DNA of 64,000 nucleotides from an uncultured Bacilli bacterium (GTDB lineage: Bacteria; Bacillota_I; Bacilli_A; RF39; UBA660): positions 1 through 64,000 of the forward strand of contig CAKPMB010000001.1 in the NCBI GenBank assembly GCA_934167885.1. Reading direction: 5' to 3'. The translations under genes were made by a program, and so were the position numbers. Of the stretch, positions 52,924 through 61,971 are shown piece by piece (position 1 is the first letter of the stretch; every line of letters starts with the position of its first letter). The notes beneath the pieces are model-generated. The model was not told the origin of the DNA, did no database searches, and worked only from the letters and a program-made list of their open reading frames with translations.

Positions 52924-53938
52924 TTAATGACGATACTGTTATTAATGATTCTGCTACTTTAATTAATTCATTTTGATTCATAACATCACTTACAATGTAA
53001 TATTCAATACCATTACTAACCCAATTTAATGAATTGCTTGAAAGGGACGCTACTGTATCTAATAGCATATATGGTTCGCCATATGTTGGCACAACCGTTA
53101 ATTCATCATTAACCACTGCTACTTCTTCTACTAACGTAAATGATTTATTTCCACCAAACGTTAGAATAATACGTTCCCCATCGGTTTTAGAAACTTTTTC
53201 TTCTTTTGTTAGAGATGTTCCCGTTGGAACATAAAGTGGATAAATTATATCATCAAGTGTTGATGTTTTTTCTGATTTATCACTACTATTCTTATTATCA
53301 TCTTGTTGATTACTTTCATTAATTATACTATTTATTTCAAAATAATTTTCATCATAATTTGGTTTATAGTTAACTGAATCAATAGTAAATATCATGTATG
53401 GATTATTATCTTTATCTAATACTTCAACTTTTCTAAATATCAAATCATTATCAACTTCTACTCTTTGTTTAACTAAGTTTTCATTATTTGGATAATTAAC
53501 AGAACTTTCAATTATATAATTACCATTATCTTCATAAACTTTACTATTTTTATCATTACATATGTCATTCATTATATTCTCTAGAATATAAACTTGTGAA
53601 TTATTATTTGGCCATTCACTTTGAAATTTAAAACTTTTATTAAGTGATGGTGTAACAACATAAACCCCGTCATCATTTTTTAAAATAATTTGTTCATGGT
53701 TATTGGCAATATTTTTAAGTGATACTTTATATTTATCATTTTCTTTATAATCAACTGAAACTCGATAATTAAAAGTATTATCATTATTAACTATTTCTAG
53801 ATTACCTTCTAGTTTATAACTTTTTAAATTTTTAACTTTATTATCTAAGTTTTTTACAACATTACCTGTATTATTTTTTCCACATCCTGTTATAAATATA
53901 CCAATAAGTAATAAACATAAAATTACCTTTCTTTTCAT
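52919..53938 (-). CDS. Sporulation lipoprotein, YdcC/GerS-like (LolA fold plus DUF4367)
   Basis: 339 residues. The lipobox ITGC is at 16-19 (LLLIGIFITGCGKN). The LolA-like part reads VKNLKSYKLEGNLEI, YRVSVDYKENDKYKVSLKN, QIILKNDDGVYVVTPSLNKSFKFQSEWPNNNSQ, very close in pattern to B. subtilis YdcC. The C-terminal DUF4367-like part has YPLYVPTGTSLTKEEKVS and ILTFGGNKSFTLVEE. YdcC is a sigma-E mother-cell protein. The related GerS of C. difficile is needed for cortex modification during sporulation. I prefer YdcC. Confidence 0.85.
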   Translation of the reverse strand: MKRKVILCLLLIGIFITGCGKNNTGNVVKNLDNKVKNLKSYKLEGNLEIVNNDNTFNYRVSVDYKENDKYKVSLKNIANNHEQIILKNDDGVYVVTPSLNKSFKFQSEWPNNNSQVYILENIMNDICNDKNSKVYEDNGNYIIESSVNYPNNENLVKQRVEVDNDLIFRKVEVLDKDNNPYMIFTIDSVNYKPNYDENYFEINSIINESNQQDDNKNSSDKSEKTSTLDDIIYPLYVPTGTSLTKEEKVSKTDGERIILTFGGNKSFTLVEEVAVVNDELTVVPTYGEPYMLLDTVASLSSNSLNWVSNGIEYYIVSDVMNQNELIKVAESLITVSSLK

Positions 53939-54034
53939 AAAACCTCAACTTTCATTTAATTATATTATTATCTAATACAAATATTCATGAATAAAATAAA
54001 TTTTTTAGGCTAATATAATAATGATAGGAGGAAT

Positions 54035-54232
54035 ATGGAAACATTACAAAAAACAGCACTAGTTTTAACAATAATTGGCGCGATTAACTGGGGATTAGTT
54101 GGAATATTTAATTTTGACCTAGTAGCTTTTATTTTTAAAGAAATGAGTGTTATGACAAGAATAATATATACACTTGTATGTATTGCTGGCTTAATAAATA
54201 TTGGTCTTTTATTTAAGCATTTTAAAGACTAA
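54035..54232 (+). CDS. DUF378 membrane protein (YuzA-like)
   Basis: 65 residues, two membrane helices. The DUF378 hallmark TLVLTIIGAINWGLVGIFNFDLV-type segment (here ALVLTIIGAINWGLVG) and IIYTLVCIAGLI are clear. AGGAGGAAT precedes the ATG at 54035. Function unknown throughout the family. Convergent with ung through a shared terminator. Confidence 0.92.
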   Translation: METLQKTALVLTIIGAINWGLVGIFNFDLVAFIFKEMSVMTRIIYTLVCIAGLINIGLLFKHFKD

Positions 54233-54256
54233 AAAAATACGTTTAAGCGTATTTTT
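54233..54256. terminator. Shared terminator of the DUF378 gene and ung
   Basis: AAAAATACG (54233-54241) pairs with CGTATTTTT (54248-54256). T/A tracts flank both sides. Confidence 0.75.
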
Positions 54257-54932
54257 ATTTTATTTGCCAATCAATAGGCTCCATATGATTTTTTATTAAA
54301 AATTCGTTAGTTTTAGAAAATGGTCGACTTCCAAAGAAGCCATTATAAGCTGATAAAGGTGATGGATGGACTGATTCTAAAACTAAATGACGAGGATTTG
54401 TAATTAGTTTTTTCTTACTACGAGCGAAACCTCCCCATAAAATGAAGACAACGGGGGTTTCTTTTTCATTTATTTTGCGAATTACTTCATCCGTAAATGT
54501 TTCCCAGCCAATTCCTCGCATTGAAGCAGGCGAATCTTTAACAACAGTTAACACTGCGTTTAAAAGTAAGACTCCTTCTTTAGCCCAACTGTGTAGACTA
54601 CCACTCATAGAAATATCTATATGTAAGTCATCATATAACTCTTTATAAATATTAATTAAACTTGGTGGACGTTTAACACCCTTAGGAACAGAGAAAGATA
54701 ATCCTTCTGCTTCGCCAACACCATGATATGGATCTTGTCCTAAAATAACAACTTTAACATCTTTATATGGAGTATAACGAAAAGCCTTAAATACTTCATC
54801 TTTTGGTGGAAAAATTGTTTGTTGACTATATTTTTTTTGAACACTTTTCAATAATTCATAAAAATAATCTTTATTATATTCATCTCTTAATACTATATCC
54901 CAATCATTACCTATTAATTTTGGTTCTCTCAT
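54255..54932 (-). CDS. ung: Uracil-DNA glycosylase
   Basis: 225 residues. The water-activating loop GQDPYHGVGEAEGLSFSV with catalytic Asp, LLLNAVLTV, the uracil-binding FILWGGFARS, and the His-containing VHPSPLSAYNGFFG are all standard. It removes uracil from DNA. It overlaps the end of agcS by 26 bases, an unrelated coupling. Confidence 0.97.
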   Translation of the reverse strand: MREPKLIGNDWDIVLRDEYNKDYFYELLKSVQKKYSQQTIFPPKDEVFKAFRYTPYKDVKVVILGQDPYHGVGEAEGLSFSVPKGVKRPPSLINIYKELYDDLHIDISMSGSLHSWAKEGVLLLNAVLTVVKDSPASMRGIGWETFTDEVIRKINEKETPVVFILWGGFARSKKKLITNPRHLVLESVHPSPLSAYNGFFGSRPFSKTNEFLIKNHMEPIDWQIK

Positions 54933-56214
54933 AATAATTGTACTCCTCTTCTACATCTTTTCTTAATAATAAAATGGCAATAATATTTAAAATTGCTAGT
55001 ATACCAACCCCAATATCAACTAAATCCCAAAGGGATGATGGACGAGCGATAGCACCATATAAAATAATAAGGGCAACAGCGACTTTTAAAATTAATAATT
55101 TTTTATCATCCATGTTTTTAAATAAATATTTAATATTACTCTCACCATAATAATAGCCCGAAACAACAGTTGAAAAAGCGAAGGTTACAATAGCTAGTAA
55201 AAGCATAATATTACCTTTAGGACCTAACTCATTAACTAAAGCCGATTGCACGATCTCAATACCATTAACATTGCTAAAGTCATTTAAGTTAACATTACTA
55301 ACTAAAATTATTAAAGCGGTGGAAGTGCAAACAATAAAAGTCGTAAAATATACCCCAATCATTTGTAACATACCTTGTTTAATTGGTGAATCAGTATCAC
55401 TTGTGCCACTAGCACATGCACCTGTACCAATACCAGATTCACTTGAGAAAATCCCTCTTTGAACACCAATAATAATACTTGAAATTATGCCATAACCTAA
55501 AGCCTTAACATTAAAAGCAGCTTTAAAGATACTTATAAAAGCATTTGGAAGCATCGAAATGTTTTTAAAGATAACAATTAAACAAATAATTAAATAACCA
55601 ATACCCATTATGGGAACAAGTTTTGATACAAAAGACGTAATACTTTTTAAACCTTTATAAATAATTAAAAAGCTTATTATAGCAACGACAATACCAGTTA
55701 TTAAAACGGGCGTATTAGTATAAGTATTAAAAGCTTTAGAAATTGTATTAGCTTGAATTGCTAAAAAGCCACCCAAGTAACATAAGGAAATAACAATAGC
55801 ATAAATAACAGCCATCTTTTTATAACCTAAACCTTTTTTAATATAATATGCAGGTCCACCTTTATAATACTTACCATCACGTTCACGATATTTAACGGCA
55901 AGAGCACTTTCAACTAGAGTATTAGGTATCGTCATTAAAGCTGATAACCATATCCAGAAAATAACCCCAACACCACCCTTGTAAATACCTAAGGCTATTC
56001 CTGACAGACTACCGACACCAATACGTGCAGCCATCGCTAGCGTTAACGTTTCAAATGGTGAAATAGCATTTTTGTCATTATTGTCTTTCGCTAAACTTTT
56101 AAACATACTTTTAAATTTAAACTGTGGAAATTTAAGTTTAAATGTATAATACAAACCACATGCTGTTAAAAGAATAGTTGCAATACCCCAAACAATACTA
56201 TTAATTTTGGCCAT
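54907..56214 (-). CDS. Sodium:alanine/glycine symporter (AGCS family)
   Basis: 435 residues, about 10-11 membrane helices. Family motifs are MAARIGVGSLSGIALGIYKGGVGVIFWIW and KGGPAYYIKKGLGYK, and GVQRGIFSSESGIGTGACASGTSDTDSP in the middle. It imports alanine, glycine or related amino acids with sodium. Part of the operon from rplI to ung. D-alanine recovery for the wall is possible. Confidence 0.93.
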   Translation of the reverse strand: MAKINSIVWGIATILLTACGLYYTFKLKFPQFKFKSMFKSLAKDNNDKNAISPFETLTLAMAARIGVGSLSGIALGIYKGGVGVIFWIWLSALMTIPNTLVESALAVKYRERDGKYYKGGPAYYIKKGLGYKKMAVIYAIVISLCYLGGFLAIQANTISKAFNTYTNTPVLITGIVVAIISFLIIYKGLKSITSFVSKLVPIMGIGYLIICLIVIFKNISMLPNAFISIFKAAFNVKALGYGIISSIIIGVQRGIFSSESGIGTGACASGTSDTDSPIKQGMLQMIGVYFTTFIVCTSTALIILVSNVNLNDFSNVNGIEIVQSALVNELGPKGNIMLLLAIVTFAFSTVVSGYYYGESNIKYLFKNMDDKKLLILKVAVALIILYGAIARPSSLWDLVDIGVGILAILNIIAILLLRKDVEEEYNYYERTKINR

Positions 56215-56222
56215 ATATCCTC

Positions 56223-56675
56223 CTATTTATGGTATTTTTCATTATTTAATATTCTAAAACTTCGATAAATTTGTTCTAGAAGAATAACTCTAAAAAGTTG
56301 ATGTGGAAAAGTCATTTTGGAAAATGATAGAAGATAAGAACAACGTGATCTAACTTCATCATTAAAACCATAACTACCACCTATAATAAAGGTTATATTA
56401 CTATTAATTTGAAATATACTGTCGATTTTATTAGCAAAAGATACACTATCTAACATGTTACCTGAAATATCTAAACCTATATTGTAATCATTATTATTTA
56501 TTACTCTTAATATTTCATCACTTTCTTTTTTAATAGTTTTATCTTTATCATATGCTTCATCTTTTAACTCTATAATCTCAATCTTAGTATATTTGCCTAT
56601 TCTCTTTTTATACTCATTTATAGCATCATTATAAAACTTTTCTTTTACCTTACCAACACAAATAATTTTTATCAT
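56223..56675 (-). CDS. rlmH: 23S rRNA (pseudouridine1915-N3)-methyltransferase RlmH
   Basis: 150 residues. SPOUT-fold hallmarks: ICVGKVKEKFY at the start, LDISGNMLDSVSFANKID, FIIGGSYGF and the C-terminal LLEQIYRSFRILNNEKYHK. It methylates pseudouridine 1915 in helix 69. Starts with TAATG overlap at the walJ stop, as in B. subtilis, where rlmH follows walJ-htrC; htrC is missing here. Confidence 0.97.
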   Translation of the reverse strand: MIKIICVGKVKEKFYNDAINEYKKRIGKYTKIEIIELKDEAYDKDKTIKKESDEILRVINNNDYNIGLDISGNMLDSVSFANKIDSIFQINSNITFIIGGSYGFNDEVRSRCSYLLSFSKMTFPHQLFRVILLEQIYRSFRILNNEKYHK

Positions 56676-57436
56676 TATACTTCTCCTAAATCAAGACTTT
56701 CATCTTGTGATGCCACTAATAATTCTATATTTGTAAATTTATCACCAATTATATCTTTAATTGTATTAAAAGCGATTTCATGCCTATTATTTGTTTCACT
56801 TAAGTGTGCTAGAACTACTTTTTTGGTATTTATTCCAATAAGTTGACTTAAATATTCACCTGCTAGTTCATTGGATAAATGGCCTTTATCACTTAAAACG
56901 CGTTGTTTTAGAATATAAGGATATGGTCCTTCCATAAGCATTTCAATATCGTGATTGCTTTCAAAAATATAAGCATTTTTGTCCATTAATAGTTCGAGAT
57001 TTTTATGGCTGATATAACCAGTATCAGTCACATAAACGAGTGATTTATGATTATTTTCAACAATAAAACCAACTGATCCAACACTATCATGTGAAGTATT
57101 AAATTGAGTAATATTAAAAGGACCTATTGCGAATTCTTCTAAAGTAAGAACTAAGCATTCTTCATCAATTATTTCAACTAATTGATCATATATTAATTTA
57201 TTTACATAAACTTTCGTATGATTTTTTTTAACAAAACTACTTAAACCAAGAATATGGTCTTTATGCATATGGGTTATTAAAATACCATCAATATCATATG
57301 GTGTTAAATTATATTTCTCTAATAGAGCTTTCATTTTGGGATAAGAAAAACCAACATCGATTAACAATTTGGTTTTCTCATCTAAAATTAAGGTTGAATT
57401 ACCTTTAGAACCGCTCCCTAAAACTAAAGCACGCAT
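56675..57436 (-). CDS. walJ: MBL-fold hydrolase WalJ (YycJ)
   Basis: 253 residues. Metal-binding motif ITHMHKDHILG, then TSHDSVGSVGF, Asp in VYVTDTGYIS and His in LAHLSETNN. The opening LGSGSKGNSTLI is the YycJ type. In B. subtilis it belongs to the walRKHIJ region and is linked to cell-wall control; an exonuclease role is suggested. walR and walK are not in this window. It is joined by TAATG to the genes before and after it. Confidence 0.92.
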   Translation of the reverse strand: MRALVLGSGSKGNSTLILDEKTKLLIDVGFSYPKMKALLEKYNLTPYDIDGILITHMHKDHILGLSSFVKKNHTKVYVNKLIYDQLVEIIDEECLVLTLEEFAIGPFNITQFNTSHDSVGSVGFIVENNHKSLVYVTDTGYISHKNLELLMDKNAYIFESNHDIEMLMEGPYPYILKQRVLSDKGHLSNELAGEYLSQLIGINTKKVVLAHLSETNNRHEIAFNTIKDIIGDKFTNIELLVASQDESLDLGEV

Positions 57437-58968
57437 TAGTAGAATAACAATGGGTTATAAGATGTTCCACCATTATATGGTTGGCCATACCAAATACCAA
57501 AGTGTAAGTGTGGTCCTGTTGTAAAACCACTATTACCCATATCTCCTATTACTGTTCCTGCTTTAACGTAATCGCCTACTTTAACATATTTAGCAGCACT
57601 TGAATTATAACTAGAATTTTTAACACTGTTCCCATGATCATTTAACATATGTAAGTAATGTGAATAGTAACCATTATCATGTTTTAATTCAACAAAGTAA
57701 CCACCACTATTCATCCAACCCATACGTGTTACGACACCATCACGAGCAGCATATATTGGTGAACCTAAACCTGTTCCACATATATCTAGACCAGCATGTA
57801 ATTTTCCCCAACGCCATCCATAACGACTTGAAATAATATACGGAATATTTGTTGGCCATACCCATTCACCATCACCACGCTTAGATTGCCATCCACCACG
57901 TTCAACAATCTTTTCAACCATCGGCACAATCTCATCACTTGAGACGATAACGGCACTGATAATTTGGCCATTAATCATTTTGACTTTCTGAGTTACACGG
58001 GTAACACCATTAACACCTTCTTGTAAGGTTTTTGTATAACCAATTGGTTTATTATTATTATACTTAGATGTTGTTTTATATTTAACTGTTTGGTCAGTAA
58101 CAACGTGTTTTTCAACAATCGTGGTAAATATTGGTGATAATGTTCCGATATTTAATTTTTGACCTACATAAAGAAGCGATGTTTCACTCTTTAAAGTTTC
58201 ACTGTTAGCGATTAATAATTCATTAACACTCATCTTATTATCATTAGAAATCTCTTCAATCGTATCACCAGCTTTAACAACATATGTGCCATCCTCTGAG
58301 TGATTACCAAAGATTAAATACCTTGTTAATTCATCTTCATCCATATAAATATCATCTGATACCGTAATATAAGCTTCTTTGATAGTTATTTTATCTTCAA
58401 TATAAATGTCTTCTATTAATTGACCAGTTGTTTCAATAACAATCTGTTCATCTTTCAAGAAAGCATCATAATCTTCAGACGATACAAATGACAAAATAAC
58501 ATTTTTAACAGCCTTAACAAAGATATCTTTATTTAATACTGCTAATTTAATAATTTTAGGCGTATCAGAAGCTACGTTATCATCATTTTCATATACTGTT
58601 GAATTAGTTTTATCGATAGTTATTTCATACCCTTTAATAGTCCATGGTGCAATATCATTTATTTTGTTATATATATCTTGAATACTTGATAAATTATCAT
58701 CATACGTAACATCTTTAACAATATCAATGTCATTGGGTATATAAATTTTATCAACATTGTATTTTTGTTTTAATTTTTCTTGTTGAAGATTTATATAATC
58801 TTCAAGTTCACTACGACTTTTAATAAGTCCAATATCTTTACCTTCTAGATATACTCTATATGCAATAGTTGGTTCATTATAACTTGCTGTGCTTTGAAAA
58901 TAAACTATTGCAAAGCTACACATAGCAGTGATAAAAAGAATAAAGACATTTTTTACACTCACACACAT
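57436..58968 (-). CDS. Membrane-anchored M23 peptidase with LysM and G5 domains
   Basis: 510 residues. The ATG at 58968 overlaps the dnaB stop; a GTG two codons later is equally plausible. An N-terminal anchor (FILFITAMCSFAIVYF) is followed by an unknown region. A LysM (TYVVKAGDTIEEIS to YVGQKLNI, about 228-274), a G5 domain (about 280-345, ending NGQIISAVIVSS) and an M23 domain (about 370-510) follow. Metal ligands are in HAGLDICG and GPHLHFG. It should cut peptide stems or bridges in the wall. It replaces gdpP and others found at this site in Bacillus. Confidence 0.9.
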   Translation of the reverse strand: MCVSVKNVFILFITAMCSFAIVYFQSTASYNEPTIAYRVYLEGKDIGLIKSRSELEDYINLQQEKLKQKYNVDKIYIPNDIDIVKDVTYDDNLSSIQDIYNKINDIAPWTIKGYEITIDKTNSTVYENDDNVASDTPKIIKLAVLNKDIFVKAVKNVILSFVSSEDYDAFLKDEQIVIETTGQLIEDIYIEDKITIKEAYITVSDDIYMDEDELTRYLIFGNHSEDGTYVVKAGDTIEEISNDNKMSVNELLIANSETLKSETSLLYVGQKLNIGTLSPIFTTIVEKHVVTDQTVKYKTTSKYNNNKPIGYTKTLQEGVNGVTRVTQKVKMINGQIISAVIVSSDEIVPMVEKIVERGGWQSKRGDGEWVWPTNIPYIISSRYGWRWGKLHAGLDICGTGLGSPIYAARDGVVTRMGWMNSGGYFVELKHDNGYYSHYLHMLNDHGNSVKNSSYNSSAAKYVKVGDYVKAGTVIGDMGNSGFTTGPHLHFGIWYGQPYNGGTSYNPLLFY

Positions 58969-60305
58969 CACCCTTCTTCTTTAGCATAATTTAAGAAAGA
59001 ACATGTATCTCCCTTAAATATTAATTTAATTGTTCCGGTTCTTCCATTACGATGCTTACCAATAATTACTTCTGATTCACTGGCATTTGTCGTTTCGGTC
59101 TCTTGTTTTTTATAGTATGAATCACGATATAAAAAAGCTACTATATCGGCATCTTGTTCGATAGAACCAGACTCACGCAAATCACTCATAAGTGGTCGTT
59201 TATCTTCTCTTAATTCAACATTACGCGATAATTGAGATAAAGCAATAACAGGCACATTTAATTCCATAGCCATCAACTTTAAAGCACGTGATATATCTGA
59301 AACTTCTTGTTGACGGTTACTACCATAATTCTTACCACCACTTACCAATTGTAAATAATCAATAATAATCATACCTAAGCCATCTTCACTACTTGCAAGA
59401 CGACGACATTTACTTCTTATTTCACCTATCGTAATACCAGGAGTATCACTTATATAAATTTTAGCATTTTCAAGTTGACTAATAGCTTCATTTAATCTTG
59501 CCCAATCACTATTATCTAAGTTACCAGACATAAATTTACGTCCTTCAATTTGACCAACACTTGATAACATACGATTAGCAAGTTGTTCAGCTCCCATTTC
59601 CAAGTTAAAAATAGCAACGCTTTTATTAGTATGCATACCAACATAGGTAGCAATATTTAAAGCAAACAGTGTTTTACCCATAGCAGGACGAGCTGCTACA
59701 ATTATTAATTGATTTTCATGAAAACCTGATGTCATATTATCTAAATCATACCAACCAGTTGGTATACCAGTAACTTCACCTTTAGATTGTGATAATCTCT
59801 CTAAATTCTCGGAAGCAGTATACAAAATATCTTTAAAACTACGAAATTCAGAACTACGTTTATTTTTAACAACATCCAAAATCTTCTTTTCAGATTCATC
59901 TAAAACGTCACCTACATCATCAGTAGTATCATAGCCCATATTTTGAATTTCTTCCGCCGTTTTAATTAGTCTTCTTAAAAGAGCAGCGTCAGATACTTTT
60001 TGAATATAATATTCTACATTTGCTGCCACTGCCTCACTATTTAAAACTTCAGTTAAATAAGGAATACCACCTATATCATTTAATTTATCATTACTTTTTA
60101 ATTCTGAAACAACACTAGTCACATCAATTGGTTGATTAGTTGATGCTAAATGAATTAAAGTTTTAAATATTATTCGATTACTATCATAGTAAAAAGAATC
60201 TTCATCTAAGCTATCATTTGCTTTATCAAGAGCATATTTAGAAATAAACATTGATGATAATAAAGCCTTTTCTGCCTCTTGATTATTAGGAATACTTCTT
60301 GCCAT
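58968..60305 (-). CDS. dnaB: Replicative DNA helicase
   Basis: 445 residues, the DnaB family (named dnaC in B. subtilis). The N-terminal domain opens IPNNQEAEKALLSSMF. RecA-like core: Walker A AARPAMGKT, Walker B MIIIDYLQLVSGG, and DLRESGSIEQDADIV with arginine finger. It unwinds the fork on the lagging strand. No intein. Seven bases behind rplI, the Bacillus order. Confidence 0.97.
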   Translation of the reverse strand: MARSIPNNQEAEKALLSSMFISKYALDKANDSLDEDSFYYDSNRIIFKTLIHLASTNQPIDVTSVVSELKSNDKLNDIGGIPYLTEVLNSEAVAANVEYYIQKVSDAALLRRLIKTAEEIQNMGYDTTDDVGDVLDESEKKILDVVKNKRSSEFRSFKDILYTASENLERLSQSKGEVTGIPTGWYDLDNMTSGFHENQLIIVAARPAMGKTLFALNIATYVGMHTNKSVAIFNLEMGAEQLANRMLSSVGQIEGRKFMSGNLDNSDWARLNEAISQLENAKIYISDTPGITIGEIRSKCRRLASSEDGLGMIIIDYLQLVSGGKNYGSNRQQEVSDISRALKLMAMELNVPVIALSQLSRNVELREDKRPLMSDLRESGSIEQDADIVAFLYRDSYYKKQETETTNASESEVIIGKHRNGRTGTIKLIFKGDTCSFLNYAKEEG

Positions 60306-60311
60306 AATAAT

Positions 60312-60752
60312 CTACTCCTTAATAACTTCTACTTTAACTAAAGCTTTAATATCTTTATAAAGATTAATATAAACATCATGATAACCAAAACAATTAATAC
60401 TTTCTGTTTCTATTTGTTTCTTATCAAAATTATAGCCTTTTTTCTCTAATTCTTCTTTTATTTGTTTTGAACTTATACTACCAAACATTTTATCCATTGA
60501 ACCTGCTTTAGCATGAAAAGTTAAAACTACTTTTGATAATTTTTCTTTTTCTTTTAAGGCTTCTTTTCTATTTTGGTCATCAGCTAAACGTTCTTTTTCA
60601 TTTTGGGCATTTAATTTATTTAAACTACCTTGTGTTTTTTTAATAGCAATGCCTTTTTTTATTAAATAGTTAATAGCATAACCATCACTGACTTCTTTAA
60701 TTTCACCTTTTTGACCTTGACCTTTTAAATCTTTTAAGAATATTACTTGCAT
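60312..60752 (-). CDS. rplI: 50S ribosomal protein L9
   Basis: 146 residues. The N-domain MQVIFLKDLKGQGQKGEIKEVSDGYAINYLIKKGIA is conserved; a long helix connects to the C-domain (FGSISSKQIKEEL). L9 sits at the L1 stalk base and steadies the reading frame. It starts the operon that runs to ung, behind a strong promoter. Confidence 0.97.
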   Translation of the reverse strand: MQVIFLKDLKGQGQKGEIKEVSDGYAINYLIKKGIAIKKTQGSLNKLNAQNEKERLADDQNRKEALKEKEKLSKVVLTFHAKAGSMDKMFGSISSKQIKEELEKKGYNFDKKQIETESINCFGYHDVYINLYKDIKALVKVEVIKE

Positions 60753-60779
60753 AATACCTCCTTTACCAAAACCATTTAT

Positions 60780-60808
60780 ATTATACCACGCTTTGTATTT
60801 AATGCCAA
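60780..60808 (-). promoter_or_regulatory. Promoter of the rplI-dnaB operon
   Basis: Minus strand TTGGCA, 17 bases ending TGG, then TATAAT: near-consensus plus extended -10. The -35 box starts where the U-tract of the previous terminator ends. Confidence 0.85.
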
Positions 60809-60846
60809 ATAAAAGGAAATATTAATGCTTATTTATTAGTATTTCC
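60807..60846 (-). terminator. Terminator of the rpsF-ssb-rpsR-hypothetical operon
   Basis: GGAAATATTAAT (60815-60826) pairs with ATTAGTATTTCC (60835-60846), one mismatch. TTTTATTT follows on the minus strand. The stop codon of the last gene lies in the stem. Confidence 0.75.
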
Positions 60847-61210
60847 TTAATCTTTTAACTGAATTATCAATATAAACTTCGTAATAATCTGGAACAAAAT
60901 CTGCTTTTTGATTATCATATCTTAATCTATAACCGATTTCTTTATGATAATCACTATCACTTGGATTAAATAAATATTGCATAATATGATAGATATTACG
61001 ATTATCAGCATAACGATATGTATCTAATTTATCATATATTTCTTCTAAGTTATCAGTGATATACTGACTAAACATAACAGCATTAACATTATTAGGAACA
61101 TTTTGCTTCATATAGTTAGATATTTCTTGTAATTTGGCTTTAATATCTACTACTTTCTTCCCATTAATATACGAACTTATTACTTCTTTTAATAATAATT
61201 CTTCAAACAT
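60836..61210 (-). CDS. Unknown protein after rpsR
   Basis: 124 residues, predicted helical in the N-terminal two-thirds (LLLKEVISSYINGKKVVDIKAKLQEISNYM), ending in a Tyr-rich, charged segment (DYYEVYIDNSVKRLRKY). No membrane segment. No family recognised. It lies between rpsR and rplI where Bacillus has other genes. A terminator hairpin stands ahead with no room for a promoter. Confidence 0.6.
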   Translation of the reverse strand: MFEELLLKEVISSYINGKKVVDIKAKLQEISNYMKQNVPNNVNAVMFSQYITDNLEEIYDKLDTYRYADNRNIYHIMQYLFNPSDSDYHKEIGYRLRYDNQKADFVPDYYEVYIDNSVKRLRKY

Positions 61211-61230
61211 AATATACTCCTTTAGTAAAC

Positions 61231-61257
61231 AAAAAAAGAATAGATTCGCTCTATTCT
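61231..61257 (-). terminator. Terminator-like hairpin after rpsR
   Basis: AGAATAGA (61237-61244) pairs perfectly with TCTATTCT (61250-61257); six to seven T follow on the minus strand. The next gene starts only 20 bases later, so some read-through is expected. Confidence 0.8.
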
Positions 61258-61259
61258 AA

Positions 61260-61475
61260 TTATTTTGTATATGGTAATAAAGCAATTGCTCTTGCTATTT
61301 TAATTTGTTCAGCAATATGTCTTTGATGTTTAGCACAAGCACCTGTTACACGACGAGGTAAAATTTTACCTTTATCGTTAATATATTTACGTAAGATTTC
61401 AACATCTTTATAATCTATATTCTTACCAGTACACATATAACATACTTTTTTCTTTTTTCTATAAAACTCTGCCAT
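61260..61475 (-). CDS. rpsR: 30S ribosomal protein S18
   Basis: 71 residues. Family core IDYKDVEILRKYINDKGKILPRRVTGACAKHQRHI and a CYMC pair near residue 12 that suggests a zinc-binding-type form (with C47). S18 pairs with S6 in the 30S platform and together they bind the rpsF leader. Starts behind GGAGGA, 11 bases after ssb. Confidence 0.97.
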   Translation of the reverse strand: MAEFYRKKKKVCYMCTGKNIDYKDVEILRKYINDKGKILPRRVTGACAKHQRHIAEQIKIARAIALLPYTK

Positions 61476-61486
61476 ATATCCTCCTT

Positions 61487-61957
61487 CTAGAATGGTAAAT
61501 CACTATCATTGATTTCAATCTTAGCACCGAAATCAGCAAATGGATCACTTGACGCATCTTGAGTAGTAGAATTTGCACTAGCATTATCCGAAGAAAAATC
61601 ATATGGTGTTACACCATCATCACTTTGCGTAGCACGACTTGCTTTACTATCTAAAAATTGAAAATTTTCAACAATAACATCAGTAGTATATACTTTCTTA
61701 CCATCAGCCCCATCATAACTACCAGTTTGAATACGGCCATCAATAGCGATTTGACTACCTTTTGTTAAATATTTTTTCATTGTTTCAGCACGTTGACCAA
61801 AAGCAACGATATTAATAAAATCAGCTCCGCGCTCTTCACCTTCACGAACAAATTGACGATCAACAGCAATAGCACAACGCATATTAGCTGTATTGCTTGT
61901 TGAATATCTAAGTTCTGGATCTCTTGTTAATCTACCTACTAAAAATACTTTATTCAT
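61487..61957 (-). CDS. ssb: Single-stranded DNA-binding protein
   Basis: 156 residues. OB-fold: MNKVFLVGRLTRDPELRYS, ADFINIVAFGQRAE, KYLTKGSQIAIDGRIQTGSYDG. A low-complexity linker leads to the acidic tip DSDLPF, which binds replication and repair partners. Between rpsF and rpsR, the standard order. Confidence 0.97.
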   Translation of the reverse strand: MNKVFLVGRLTRDPELRYSTSNTANMRCAIAVDRQFVREGEERGADFINIVAFGQRAETMKKYLTKGSQIAIDGRIQTGSYDGADGKKVYTTDVIVENFQFLDSKASRATQSDDGVTPYDFSSDNASANSTTQDASSDPFADFGAKIEINDSDLPF

Positions 61958-61971
61958 ACTTTCTCCTACTA

